This document shows, piece by piece, positions 48,065 through 60,352 of a DNA stretch of 64,000 nucleotides. Under the pieces are notes generated by a model that saw only the letters and a list, made by a program, of their open reading frames with translations, had not been told where the DNA came from and made no database searches. How positions within the stretch are numbered: the first letter of the stretch is position 1; the number at the start of each line of letters is the position of its first letter. Source of the stretch: Mesorhizobium sp. Root554 (GTDB lineage: Bacteria > Pseudomonadota > Alphaproteobacteria > Rhizobiales > Rhizobiaceae); contig NZ_LMGA01000001.1 of NCBI RefSeq assembly GCF_001427025.1, forward strand, positions 1,502,042 through 1,566,041, written 5' to 3'. The position numbers and the translations under genes are program-made.

Positions 48065-48613
48065 TCAGACAGCAAGCCTTTCTCTGGCCTGCATGAGTGC
48101 AAAGCCCAACAGGTTTTCACCGCGCCACAGAAGCGGATTTGCCGCACGCTTGTCGTCCGCCGAAAGGCCTATCCCCCAAATTCTATCGACCGGACTGGCC
48201 TCCACCAGAACGGCATCGCCGGTAGAAACCAGAAACTCCTTGAGCGCGGTATTCTGATCGAATTTGTGAAAGCTGCCTTCGTCTACGATGCGCCGTTTCG
48301 CGGCATCCCACTTTTCTTCGTCGAAGCCCCGCACTTCCCGACCAAGCTGCTTTGCCTGTTTTGGACTCCCGGCCTCCAGTATCCTTGATGCGGTTTCACG
48401 ATCCTCGAAAAGCAGCGCTTTCTTCGCCATCATCCAGTGTTCGGCAGTGGGATACCGCATGCCTTCCACAGTAAAGGGTGCCGGCCACCATTGGCTGAAA
48501 CAGGAAGCGATTATCCGACCATGCTTTGATGGTTGGTGACCCCAGAAGAAAAGAAACTTCGGGCGGACCTTCGCACGGAATGCGTTTTCGAGTTCAGAAC
48601 GGTCATAAAACAT
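48065..48613 (-). CDS. NADAR-family protein
   Basis: This 182-aa protein has NADAR/YbiA hallmarks: FLFFWGH, CFSQWWPAPFTVEGMRYPTAEHWMMAKKALLF and VDRIWGIGLS. Family members are N-glycosidases that act on riboflavin intermediates or on ADP-ribosylated bases or metabolites. Its ATG at 48613 lies 144 bp from the divergent DUF930 start chosen here. It converges on the glycosylase gene with only 2 bp between stops. Confidence 0.9.
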   Translation of the reverse strand: MFYDRSELENAFRAKVRPKFLFFWGHQPSKHGRIIASCFSQWWPAPFTVEGMRYPTAEHWMMAKKALLFEDRETASRILEAGSPKQAKQLGREVRGFDEEKWDAAKRRIVDEGSFHKFDQNTALKEFLVSTGDAVLVEASPVDRIWGIGLSADDKRAANPLLWRGENLLGFALMQARERLAV

Positions 48614-48757
48614 GGGTTGAACCCTGAAGTCTTGGGCGCATCCCTGTCAATCGCGACTGCCTATCGCGGTGCCCGTGGCCTTGTGTGCATCCCAAAATTC
48701 CGCAAGCGCTTGATGCTGCCACCATTTCATTCCACATCCGTCATGATGAAGGATGAA

Positions 48758-49690
48758 ATGCGGGATCAGCACTGGACATCGAGCTTGGCCTTGCCGGCTT
48801 CCGGCGTCCTGCACCTGGCGATCGTCGCGCTTCTGATTTTCGGATTGCCGAAATCATTCCCGAAGCCGCAGGACGAGCAGGCGGTCGCGGTCGAGCTGGT
48901 GCCGCCGCCCAAGCCCCCGGAAAAAGCGCCGGAAGAGCCGAAGGCCGAGCCGCCTGCCAAAAAGCCTGAGCCTAAGCCTGAAAAACCCAGGCCCGAGACG
49001 CCGAAGCCCGAAAAGCCTCCGGAAGCGCAGGTCGAACCGCCGACGCCAGCCCCGGAACAGCCCATCCGCAGGCTCAACCCCGTCGTCCAGTTCGGCGAGA
49101 AGGATGCCGGTCCGCGAAAGGCATTGGATGGTGACAGCGCCGAAGAAAGCTCGACGAAGGCGACGGATCAGGAGAATCCCGAAAAGCCGGAGAGCCAAAA
49201 CGAGAAGCCGGTCGAGCCGCCGGCTGTCATCGCGGTCGAAAAGGATGCTTCACCATCGCTGCCACAAACGGCAACACAAAAGCCAACACCCAAACCCGCT
49301 GAAATCGCCGAACCCCGGAAGGCGCCGAAACTTCAGGACGTCAAAAAACTGTATTCCCGTTCGGCGACTGATGACCCGGTGGCGACGACCGCGATGCGCG
49401 GCGTGCCGCGCGACGTTCGCGGTGGTACGCTCTGCGTCACCGAACTGCGCGAGCAATTGTACAGAGCCTCACCGCCCTATTTCCCTGACCTTCTGCCGTC
49501 CTTCCGGCTGAAGGAAGGCACCACCCTCGATGTTCCCGGCGCCGCCTTCCGCGTCGGCGGGCAATGGCGCGCCTTGAGCTACCGGTGCGAAGTCGACGCG
49601 AATGTCACGAGAGTGGAGTCCTTTGCTTTCCGCATCGGCGGGCTGATCCCGCGCAGCGAATGGCAAAGGCTTGGCTTGCCGACAAGATAA
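48758..49690 (+). CDS. DUF930-domain protein with TonB-like N-terminus
   Basis: This roughly 310-aa protein has one membrane helix near the N-terminus (VLHLAIVALLIFGLP), a long Pro/Glu/Lys-rich region (about residues 40-190) like the TonB periplasmic spacer, and a C-terminal DUF930 domain with two or more cysteines (TLCVTELREQLYR, SYRCEVDANVTRVE). The function is unknown. ATG 48758 was chosen because AAGGA lies 4 nt upstream; earlier ATGs at 48743/48746 and 48713 are possible. The start is the least certain part. Confidence 0.78.
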   Translation: MRDQHWTSSLALPASGVLHLAIVALLIFGLPKSFPKPQDEQAVAVELVPPPKPPEKAPEEPKAEPPAKKPEPKPEKPRPETPKPEKPPEAQVEPPTPAPEQPIRRLNPVVQFGEKDAGPRKALDGDSAEESSTKATDQENPEKPESQNEKPVEPPAVIAVEKDASPSLPQTATQKPTPKPAEIAEPRKAPKLQDVKKLYSRSATDDPVATTAMRGVPRDVRGGTLCVTELREQLYRASPPYFPDLLPSFRLKEGTTLDVPGAAFRVGGQWRALSYRCEVDANVTRVESFAFRIGGLIPRSEWQRLGLPTR

Positions 49691-49729
49691 CACCACGCCG
49701 CGACCGGCAAGGCATGTCGCAAGCACGCG

Positions 49730-49758
49730 TTGACTTCCCTCCCCCCGCCAGCCTAAAT
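49730..49758 (+). promoter_or_regulatory. Promoter of the corrin-ring (cob) operon
   Basis: TTGACT (49730-49735), a 17-bp spacer and CTAAAT (49753-49758) match the rhizobial promoter consensus. The predicted start near 49765 coincides with the first base of the riboswitch. Confidence 0.7.
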
Positions 49759-49764
49759 CGACCC

Positions 49765-49943
49765 TGCAACGGTCTCCTTCCTCCACGGGAAGGAGCTAAG
49801 AGGGAATGCGGTGCGGGCGAAATCCCAAATCCGCGGCTGTCCCCGCAACTGTGAGCGACGAGCCAGGGCCGATAACCACTGGGATTTTCCCGGGAAGGCG
49901 GCACCATGGCGACGACCCGCAAGCCAGGAGACCTGCCGTCGCA
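49765..49943 (+). ncRNA. Cobalamin riboswitch upstream of the cobW-cobN operon
   Basis: The conserved elements occur in order: GGGAATGCGGT, CGGCTGTCCCCGCAACTGT, CCACTGGG, CCCGGGAAGGC and the B12 box GCAAGCCAGGAGACCTGCC. The P1 stem pairs TGCAACGG (49765-49772) with the CCGTCGCA at 49936-49943. It ends about 50 nt before the first start codon. It should repress the corrin-ring operon when B12 is abundant. Confidence 0.96.
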
Positions 49944-49993
49944 AGGAAGATGAATCCGACCGTCCGGCGGGTGTCCCGGGCAAGGAGCACGAT

Positions 49994-50416
49994 TTGGACC
50001 AGGACGGCATTTTACCGGATGACGGCGCGGATATGTCCGTTGTCGATTCTCTGCGCGACGTCACCATACTTGTCTGCTCGACCTGCCGCGACGAGACCGG
50101 CTCCGATGCGCACCCCCGCGCCGGTTCACTTCTGGCCGAGGACGTCCGCCGCGCCGCCGTCAACGACAACATCCGCATCCGCACGGTCGAGTGCCTCGGC
50201 AACTGCAAGCGCCGGCTCTCAGCCGCCATCCTGCGCAAGGATTGCTGGAGCTATGTCTTTGGCGACCTGTCCGCCGACAGCGGCCCCGACCTGATCGCCG
50301 GTGCCAAGCTGTTCGCCACCTCCACCGATGGGCTGATCCCGTGGCGCGGGCGTCCCGATTCCCTGAAGCGCGGCCTCGTCGCCCGCATCCCTCCCCTCGA
50401 CCTTCTGAAGGACTGA
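49994..50416 (+). CDS. DUF1636 thioredoxin-like Fe-S/metal protein
   Basis: This roughly 140-aa protein has four conserved cysteines in CSTCR and ECLGNCKR, the thioredoxin-like 2Fe-2S/metal-binding pattern of DUF1636. It is the first gene after the riboswitch and is followed within 1 nt by cobW, which places it in cobalt handling or corrin synthesis, perhaps as a metallochaperone (inference). The start TTG 49994 was chosen for its AAGGAG 6 nt upstream; ATG 50033 (127 aa) has a poorer site. Confidence 0.8.
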   Translation: MDQDGILPDDGADMSVVDSLRDVTILVCSTCRDETGSDAHPRAGSLLAEDVRRAAVNDNIRIRTVECLGNCKRRLSAAILRKDCWSYVFGDLSADSGPDLIAGAKLFATSTDGLIPWRGRPDSLKRGLVARIPPLDLLKD

Positions 50417-50417
50417 C

Positions 50418-51449
50418 ATGACCGCCACACGCGTTCCCTGCACCGTCGTCACCGGCTTCCTCGGCGCCGGCAAGACCACGCTCATCCGCCACATTCTGGA
50501 AAACGCCAAGGGCAAGCGCCTCGCCCTCATCGTCAACGAATTCGGCGATGTCGGCGTCGATGGCGAAATCCTCAAGGGCTGCGGCGTCGAATCCTGCCCG
50601 GAGGAAAACATCGTCGAACTGGCCAATGGTTGCATCTGCTGCACGGTGGCCGACGATTTCGTCCCGGCGCTCGACCAGATCCTGTCGCGCACGCCCAAGG
50701 TCGATCATATCCTGATAGAGACCTCCGGCCTCGCCCTGCCGAAGCCGCTGGTGCAGGCGTTCCAGTGGCCGAGCGTCAAAAGCCGCGTCACCGTCGATGG
50801 CGTCATCGCGGTGGTCGACGGGCCGGCGCTGGCGGAGGGCCGCGTCGCCTCCGACATGGATGCGCTGGCGGCGCAGCGGGCGCAGGACGGCACGCTCGAT
50901 CACGACGACCCGGTCGAGGAGGTGTTCGAGGACCAGGTCGCCTGCGCCGACCTCATCATCCTGTCGAAAAGCGACCTGATGGACGCCGCCGGCTCGGCAC
51001 GCGCCAACACCCTCATCGGCGAACACATTTCGCGCGCGGTGAAGATCGTGCCGACCGCCCACGGCAAGGTCGATCCGTCCGTGCTGCTCGGTCTCGGCCT
51101 CGCCGTCGAGGATGACATCGAGAACCGCAAGAGCCACCATGACGGCATGGGTGACCATGAGCACGACGATTTCGATTCCTTCGTCATCGAACTGCCTTCC
51201 ATCGCCAGCCCCGACGAACTGGCGGCGCGGGTCTCGAAGGCGGCGGAAGAGGAGAACGTCCTGCGCGTGAAGGGGTTTGTCGACGTCGACGCCAAGCCGA
51301 TGCGGCTGCTGGTGCAGGCCGTCGGGCCGCGCGTCAATCATTACTACGACCGCGCCTGGACGCCGCAGGACGACCGCCGCTCACGCCTCGTGGTGATCGG
51401 CTTGAAGGGCCTGAACCGCCCGGCGATCGAGAAGATACTGGTGGGGTGA
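50418..51449 (+). CDS. cobW: Cobalamin biosynthesis GTPase CobW
   Basis: This 343-aa G3E-family GTPase has the P-loop GFLGAGKTT at residues 13-21, ELANGCICCTV with the CxCC metal site near 70, a histidine-rich segment KSHHDGMGDHEHDD near 240 and a C-terminal CobW domain. It is the metal chaperone that delivers Co2+ to the cobaltochelatase. CobN follows after 12 nt. Confidence 0.95.
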   Translation: MTATRVPCTVVTGFLGAGKTTLIRHILENAKGKRLALIVNEFGDVGVDGEILKGCGVESCPEENIVELANGCICCTVADDFVPALDQILSRTPKVDHILIETSGLALPKPLVQAFQWPSVKSRVTVDGVIAVVDGPALAEGRVASDMDALAAQRAQDGTLDHDDPVEEVFEDQVACADLIILSKSDLMDAAGSARANTLIGEHISRAVKIVPTAHGKVDPSVLLGLGLAVEDDIENRKSHHDGMGDHEHDDFDSFVIELPSIASPDELAARVSKAAEEENVLRVKGFVDVDAKPMRLLVQAVGPRVNHYYDRAWTPQDDRRSRLVVIGLKGLNRPAIEKILVG

Positions 51450-51461
51450 TAGAGTGCGCTG

Positions 51462-54910
<3,449 letters not shown>

Positions 54911-54914
<4 letters not shown>

Positions 54915-56224
54915 ACGCTTTCTCGCGCCGTGGCGCCTGCCCCGCTTTGTCCGCACCGATGCAGACCGGCGATGGCCTCCTGGTACGGCTCAACCCCGCT
55001 GCTGGAGGACTCGCCCCCAACGCCTTGATCGGACTCTGCGAATCGGCCGCCCGCCATGGCAACGGCATCGTCGAGGTGACGGCGCGCGGCTCGATCCAGA
55101 TTCGCGGCCTGACGCCCTCCGCCGCCGATAAGCTCGCCGCCGAAGTCGATGCGCTGAGGATAGATGTCCGAACGGGCGTCCCCGTGGAAACCGGCCCGCT
55201 TGCCGGGATCGATCCGGATGAAATTGCCGACCCGCGCCCGCTGGCTGAAACCATTCGCCTTGGCATAGCCACCGCCGGACTTTCAGCGCGGCTCGGCCCG
55301 AAAGTCTCGGTCGTCGTCGATGGCGGCGGCCGGCTGACATTGGACGATGTGCTGGCCGACGTTCGGCTGGTTGCGATCCGCCGGAATGATGGAACAGCCT
55401 GGCATGTATCGACTGGTGGAACTGCGGCGACAGCGAAACCGCTAGGGACATTCGCCGAAGACGACGCCTCCGGCGCCGCGCTCCGTATTTTGAACGCTGT
55501 CGCCGAAATCGGGCCCGAGGCACGCGCGCGCGATTTATCACCCCCCGCATGGGAAGCGTCGGTAGCCCCCCGCAAAGGGGAAGGTAACGTGCCCATCGGC
55601 ATCCTCCCGCTCGGCGATTCCACCTTCGCCCTTGTCCTCGCCCTGCCCTTCGGCAGCCTGCCCGCCGCAACGCTGATCGACCTGGCGCGGAAGGCCGGCG
55701 ATCTCGGCGTGACCGAAATCCGCCCGGCCCCGCGCCGCGCTCTGATCCTGCTTGGCCTTTCCAGACCCGACTGCGAAATCCTTCTGGCGCAAGCCGCGCA
55801 TCTCTGCTTCGTCACCGATCCTACCGACCCGCGCCTGTCCATATCCGCTTGCCCGGGCTCCCCCTCCTGCGCTTCCGGCCAATTGTCCACCCGCGACATC
55901 GCCACGGAACTCGCGCAGGCCGCGCCCGAGTTCTTCGACGGCTCCCTCGCTTTGCATGTCTCCGGCTGCGCCAAGGGCTGTGCTCATCCCGCCGCTGCCG
56001 CGCTCACGCTGGTGGGCGGCGATAACGGGGCCGGCCTTGTCGTCGAGGGAGCGGCAAGGGACCTTCCGGCCGGATACACGCCGCGCTATGAAGCCGCGAC
56101 GGGCCTCAGCCGCGTAGCAGGGCTGGTGAGGAACAACCGTATGGCCGGAGAGACGAGCGCAACCTGCCTTGCGCGACTGGGTGCGCAAACCATCGTCGCC
56201 TCCTTCACACAGGACCGAGCATGA
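54911..56224 (+). CDS. cobG: Precorrin-3B synthase CobG
   Basis: This 437-aa oxygen-dependent enzyme is the marker of the aerobic corrin pathway; it hydroxylates precorrin-3A and triggers ring contraction. It is built like a sulfite/nitrite reductase, with 4Fe-4S cysteines in SACPGSPSC and SGCAKGCAHP. Residues about 209-226 (nt 55537-55590) look derived from a repeat. It overlaps cobN and cobH. Confidence 0.93.
55537..55590. repeat. Probable repeat remnant inside cobG
   Basis: CACCCCCCGCATGGGAAGCG and GGTAGCCCCCCGCAAAGGGG then AAGGTAACG resemble the CCCC...GCAAGGGGAAGGT parts of rhizobial palindromic repeats. The match is partial. Confidence 0.4.
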
Positions 56225-56853
56225 CCGCCTACGACTATATCCGCGACGGCAACGCCATCTACGAACGTTCCTTCGCCATCATCCGCGCGGAAGCCGACCT
56301 GTCGCGCTTTTCGCAGGCCGAGGCGGATGTCGCCATCCGCATGATCCATGCCTGCGGCCAGGTCCAGGCCGCCGCCAGCTTCGCTTTCTCCAACGATTTC
56401 GTCAGCGCCGCGCGGACCGCGCTCGCAGCCGGCGCACCCATCCTCTGCGATGCCGAGATGGTGGCGCATGGCGTCACCCGCGCCCGCCTGCCTGCCGGCA
56501 ACGAGGTGATCTGCGCGCTGCGCGATCCGCGCACCGCCGAAATCGCCGCGGAAATCGGCAACACCCGCTCCGCCGCTGCGCTCGACCTGTGGGGCGAGCG
56601 CATGGCGGGCGCGATCGTCGCCATCGGCAATGCGCCCACCGCCCTGTTTTATCTGCTGGAAAAGCTGCGCGACGGCGCGCCGAAACCCGCCGCCATCGTC
56701 GGTATGCCGGTCGGCTTCGTCGGCGCCGCCGAATCCAAGGACGCGCTGGCGGAAAATTCCTATGGCGTGCCCTGGGCCATCGTACGCGGCAGGCTCGGCG
56801 GCAGCGCCATGACCGCCGCCGCCCTCAACGCTTTGGCGAGGCCGGGATTATGA
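56221..56853 (+). CDS. cobH: Precorrin-8X methylmutase CobH
   Basis: This 210-aa enzyme moves the methyl group from C11 to C12 to give hydrogenobyrinic acid. The catalytic histidine is in CDAEMVAHGVTRARLP, and MPVGFVGAAESK near the C-terminus is diagnostic. Start and stop both overlap neighbouring genes by ATGA. Confidence 0.95.
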   Translation: MTAYDYIRDGNAIYERSFAIIRAEADLSRFSQAEADVAIRMIHACGQVQAAASFAFSNDFVSAARTALAAGAPILCDAEMVAHGVTRARLPAGNEVICALRDPRTAEIAAEIGNTRSAAALDLWGERMAGAIVAIGNAPTALFYLLEKLRDGAPKPAAIVGMPVGFVGAAESKDALAENSYGVPWAIVRGRLGGSAMTAAALNALARPGL

Positions 56854-57614
56854 ATGTCATCGTTCAAGGCCGACTCATCGGCGTCGGCACCGGCCCCGGC
56901 GATCCTGAACTCATCACCCTGAAAGCGGTGCGCGCGCTGGGCGAGGCCGATGTCGTCGCCAATTTCGCCAAGCGCGGCAACAATGGCAATGCCCGCGCCA
57001 GCGTCGCCGGCCATTTGCGGCCCGATGTGATCGAATTGCCATTGCTCTATCCGGTAACCACCGAAATCGACAAGGACCACGCCGACTACAAGGCACAGAT
57101 CCTCGCCTTCTACGAAGAATCCGCCGAGGCGGTCGCCGCGCACCTGGCGGCGGGGCGGACGGTCGCCGTGCTGTCGGAAGGGGACCCCCTTTTCTACGGC
57201 TCCTACATGCACCTGCATGTGCGGCTGGCGCACCGCTTCCCGACCGAGGTGATCCCCGGCGTCACCGCCATGTCCGGCTGCTGGTCGCAAACCGGCCTGC
57301 CCATCGTGCAGGGCGACGATGTGCTGAGCGTCCTGCCCGGCACGATGAGCGAGTTCGAGCTGACCCGCCGCCTTGCCGATACCGACGCCGCCGTCATCAT
57401 GAAGGTGGGGCGCAATCTGCCCAAGATCAGGCGCGCGCTGGAAGCCGCCGGCAAGCTGCGCGACGCCGTCTATGTCGAGCGCGGCACCATGACCGGCAGC
57501 ACCTCGATCCGCCTGGCGCAGAAAAGCGACGACAAGGCGCCTTACTTCGCCATCGTGCTGGTTGCCGGCTGGACGGGCAAGCCGAACGCCGCACTTGCGG
57601 AGAGCGCCGAATGA
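56850..57614 (+). CDS. cobI: Precorrin-2 C20-methyltransferase CobI
   Basis: This 254-aa methyltransferase of the tetrapyrrole methylase fold has GVGTGPGDPELITLKAVRAL near the N-terminus, LSEGDPLFYGSYMHL and IPGVTAMSGCWSQTGLP. It methylates precorrin-2 to precorrin-3A. It overlaps cobH and cobJ. Confidence 0.95.
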   Translation: MNVIVQGRLIGVGTGPGDPELITLKAVRALGEADVVANFAKRGNNGNARASVAGHLRPDVIELPLLYPVTTEIDKDHADYKAQILAFYEESAEAVAAHLAAGRTVAVLSEGDPLFYGSYMHLHVRLAHRFPTEVIPGVTAMSGCWSQTGLPIVQGDDVLSVLPGTMSEFELTRRLADTDAAVIMKVGRNLPKIRRALEAAGKLRDAVYVERGTMTGSTSIRLAQKSDDKAPYFAIVLVAGWTGKPNAALAESAE

Positions 57615-58372
57615 GCGGCCGGCTTGCCGTCATCGGACTGGGTCCCGGCAACGCCGATCAGGTGACGCCGGAGGCGAGCCGCGCCGTCGCCGAGGCGCGT
57701 TTCTTCTACGGTTACAAGCCCTATCTCGACCGGCTCGACCTCGACGCCGGGCAGACGCGCATCGCCTCCGACAACCGCGAGGAGCTTGCACGGGCAAAGG
57801 AAGCTCTTGCCAAAGCCGCCGAAGGCCATTCGGTAGCGGTGGTTTCCGGCGGCGATCCCGGCGTCTTCGCCATGGCCGCCGCGATCTGCGAGGCAATCGA
57901 GATCGGGCCGGAAGCCTGGCGCGAGATCGAGGTTGCGATGGTCCCCGGCGTCACCGCCATGCTGGCGGTCGCCGCCCGCATTGGCGCGCCGCTCGGCCAC
58001 GATTTCTGCGCCCTGTCGCTGTCCGACAATCTCAAGCCATGGGAGTTGATCGAATTGCGGCTGCTGGCGGCAGCGGGCGCCGGCTTCGTCATCGCGCTCT
58101 ACAATCCGATCAGCAAGGCGCGGCCCTGGCAGCTCGGCCGCGCTTTCGAATGCCTCTCGGCCATATTGCCCGGCACGACGCCGGTCATCTTCGGCCGCGC
58201 CGCCGGCCGCCCGGATGAGCGCATCGAGATCGTGCCGCTCGCGGAGGCGAAGCCTGAAAGCGCCGACATGGCGACCTGCGTCATCATCGGCTCGCCCGAA
58301 ACCCGCATCATCGAGCGGCCGGGCAAGGCGGCCCTGGTCTATACGCCGCGCTCCGCGACGGGGCCGAAGTGA
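57611..58372 (+). CDS. cobJ: Precorrin-3B C17-methyltransferase CobJ
   Basis: This 253-aa tetrapyrrole methylase has GLGPGNADQVTPEASRAV, VVSGGDPGVFAMAAAICEAI and the CobJ-specific ALYNPISKARPWQLGRAF. It methylates C17 and contracts the ring to precorrin-4. Its 3' end overlaps the convergent cobK 3' end by 34 nt. Confidence 0.95.
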   Translation: MSGRLAVIGLGPGNADQVTPEASRAVAEARFFYGYKPYLDRLDLDAGQTRIASDNREELARAKEALAKAAEGHSVAVVSGGDPGVFAMAAAICEAIEIGPEAWREIEVAMVPGVTAMLAVAARIGAPLGHDFCALSLSDNLKPWELIELRLLAAAGAGFVIALYNPISKARPWQLGRAFECLSAILPGTTPVIFGRAAGRPDERIEIVPLAEAKPESADMATCVIIGSPETRIIERPGKAALVYTPRSATGPK

Positions 58373-59109
58373 TGATCGACCATGGCCATCAGATCGTCCA
58401 CGCTCTGCCCAGCCGGTGCCTCCGGCAGGAGCGGCCGTCGCACCATGACGACTTCGATGCCCAGCGCCCGCGCCGCGGCGATCTTGCCATAGGTGGCCAC
58501 GCCGCCGCTGTTCTTCGAGACGACGGCATCAATGCGGTGTTGCGCCAGCAAAGCCCGCTCGTCACCTTCGGCAAACGGCCCGCGCGCCAGCATGTAGACC
58601 GCCTCCGGCACCGCCAGCGGCGGATCGACCGGATCGACGCTGCGAACGAGATAAAAATGCTGCGGCGCGGCTTCGAACGCCGCCACCTCCTGCCGTCCGA
58701 GCGCGAGGAAAACGCGGCGTCTCGCGCCGCCCAGCGCGCGCACCGCGCCCGCCCCATCGTCCACCAGCGTCCAGCGATCGCTGCCGACCGGCTCCCATTG
58801 CGGCCGCCGCAGCGCCAGGATCGCGACGCCGGACCTTGCGGCAGCCTCTGCCGCGTTGGCGGAAATGCGCGCCGCGTAAGGGTGCGTCGCGTCGATCATC
58901 AGATCGGTAGCAGTCTTTCGCAGATAGGCGGCCAGCCCGTCCGCGCCGCCGAAACCGCCGCTGCGCACCGGCACGCCTTGTTCCACAGGACTTTCCGTGC
59001 GTCCGGCCAGCGACAGGGTGACGGCGCAATTGTCCCGCGCGGCCAGCCGCCCCGCCAGTTGTCGCGCCTCGGTGGTTCCGCCCAGGATCAGAATGCGGTG
59101 GGTCATCAT
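58339..59109 (-). CDS. cobK: Precorrin-6A reductase CobK
   Basis: This 255-256-aa NADPH-dependent enzyme reduces precorrin-6A to dihydro-precorrin-6A (6B). It starts ILILGGTTEARQLAGRLA, with DATHPYAARISANAAEAA near residue 75 and SKNSGGVATYGKIAAARALG near 215. It is the only gene of the block on the minus strand. The ATG at 59109 shares CATG with the divergent cobL start; the next ATG at 59106 is equally possible. Neither has a strong ribosome-binding site. Confidence 0.93.
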   Translation of the reverse strand: MMTHRILILGGTTEARQLAGRLAARDNCAVTLSLAGRTESPVEQGVPVRSGGFGGADGLAAYLRKTATDLMIDATHPYAARISANAAEAAARSGVAILALRRPQWEPVGSDRWTLVDDGAGAVRALGGARRRVFLALGRQEVAAFEAAPQHFYLVRSVDPVDPPLAVPEAVYMLARGPFAEGDERALLAQHRIDAVVSKNSGGVATYGKIAAARALGIEVVMVRRPLLPEAPAGQSVDDLMAMVDHHFGPVAERGV

Positions 59110-60352
59110 GCCTGCTGAAAATGAAAAGCTCGCCGCCTGGCTGTCGCTCGTCGGCATCGGCGAGGATGGTGTAGCGGGTCTCGGCGACGAGGCCAAGCGC
59201 CGCATCGGCGAGGCGGAAATCGTCTTCGGCGGCAAACGCCACCTCGATCTCGCCGCGCCGCTCATCAAGGGCGAGGCACGCCCCTGGCCCACGCCTTTCG
59301 ATGCCGCGATGACGGATGTTTTGGCGCACAACGGTCGCAAGGTCTGCGTCGTCGCCTCCGGCGATCCGTTCCTGCACGGCGTCGGCGCGACGCTTGCCCG
59401 CAAGGTCCCGGCGGCCGAGATGCATGTCATCCCCGCTCCTTCCGCTTTCTCGCTGGCAGCGGCGCGGCTTGGCTGGCCCTTGCAGGACATCGAGACGATC
59501 TCGCTGCATGGCCGCGACCATGATCTCATCCGCCCGCTGCTGCATCCCGGCACGCGCATCCTCGCCCTGACCTCCGACGCCGCCGCCCCGGCGGCCATTG
59601 CGTCCCTGTTGGCCGGTCTCGGGTTCGGTGCTTCCCGACTGACGCTTCTCGAAGCGCTCGGCGGGCCGGGCGAAACCATCCGCGCCTGCCGCGCCGATCC
59701 CTTCGACCTGCAAAACATCAATCCGCTCAACGTTCTGGCGCTGGAGCTTGAATCGGACCGCGAAGCCCGCATCCTGCCGCTGACGCCGGGCCTCGTTGAC
59801 GATCTGTTCGAGCATGATGGCCAGATCACCAAGCGCGAAATCCGCGCCGTTACGATTTCTTCGCTGGCGCCCCGGCGCGGCGACCTTTTGTGGGACATCG
59901 GCGCCGGCTCCGGCTCCATATCGATCGAATGGATGCTGGCGCACCCGTCCCTGCGCGCTGTCGCCATTGAAGCCGACCCTCAACGGGCCGCCCGCATCCG
60001 CCGCAATGCCGCCGCCTGTGGCGTCCCCGGACTGACGATTGTTGAGGGTAAGGCGCCTGAAGCCTTGCGCGACTTGCCAACGCCGGATGCGGTCTTCATC
60101 GGCGGCGGCGGCACGGACAGGGGCGTGATCGAGGCCGCCATCGCCACGCTGCGCCCCGGCGGCCGGCTGGTCGCCAATGCGGTGACGCTCGAAATGGAAA
60201 GCCTTTTGCTGGCCCGCCATGCCGAGTTCGGCGGCGATCTGGTGCGGCTGGCCGTGTCGCGGGCAGCACCCGTCGGCTCGATGAATGGCTGGCGTCCGGC
60301 CATGCCGGTGACGCAGTGGAGTTGGACCAGGCCGCTTGGGGAAAAGCCATGA
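59108..60352 (+). CDS. cobL: Precorrin-6Y C5,15-methyltransferase (decarboxylating) CobL
   Basis: This 414-aa two-domain enzyme has an N-terminal CbiE-type methylase (residues 1-210, with VVASGDPFLHGVGATLA) and a C-terminal CbiT-type methyltransferase (about 220-414, with GDLLWDIGAGSGSISIEWM). It methylates C5 and C15 and decarboxylates the acetate side chain. Its start overlaps cobK's and its stop overlaps cobE (ATGA). Confidence 0.94.
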   Translation: MPAENEKLAAWLSLVGIGEDGVAGLGDEAKRRIGEAEIVFGGKRHLDLAAPLIKGEARPWPTPFDAAMTDVLAHNGRKVCVVASGDPFLHGVGATLARKVPAAEMHVIPAPSAFSLAAARLGWPLQDIETISLHGRDHDLIRPLLHPGTRILALTSDAAAPAAIASLLAGLGFGASRLTLLEALGGPGETIRACRADPFDLQNINPLNVLALELESDREARILPLTPGLVDDLFEHDGQITKREIRAVTISSLAPRRGDLLWDIGAGSGSISIEWMLAHPSLRAVAIEADPQRAARIRRNAAACGVPGLTIVEGKAPEALRDLPTPDAVFIGGGGTDRGVIEAAIATLRPGGRLVANAVTLEMESLLLARHAEFGGDLVRLAVSRAAPVGSMNGWRPAMPVTQWSWTRPLGEKP

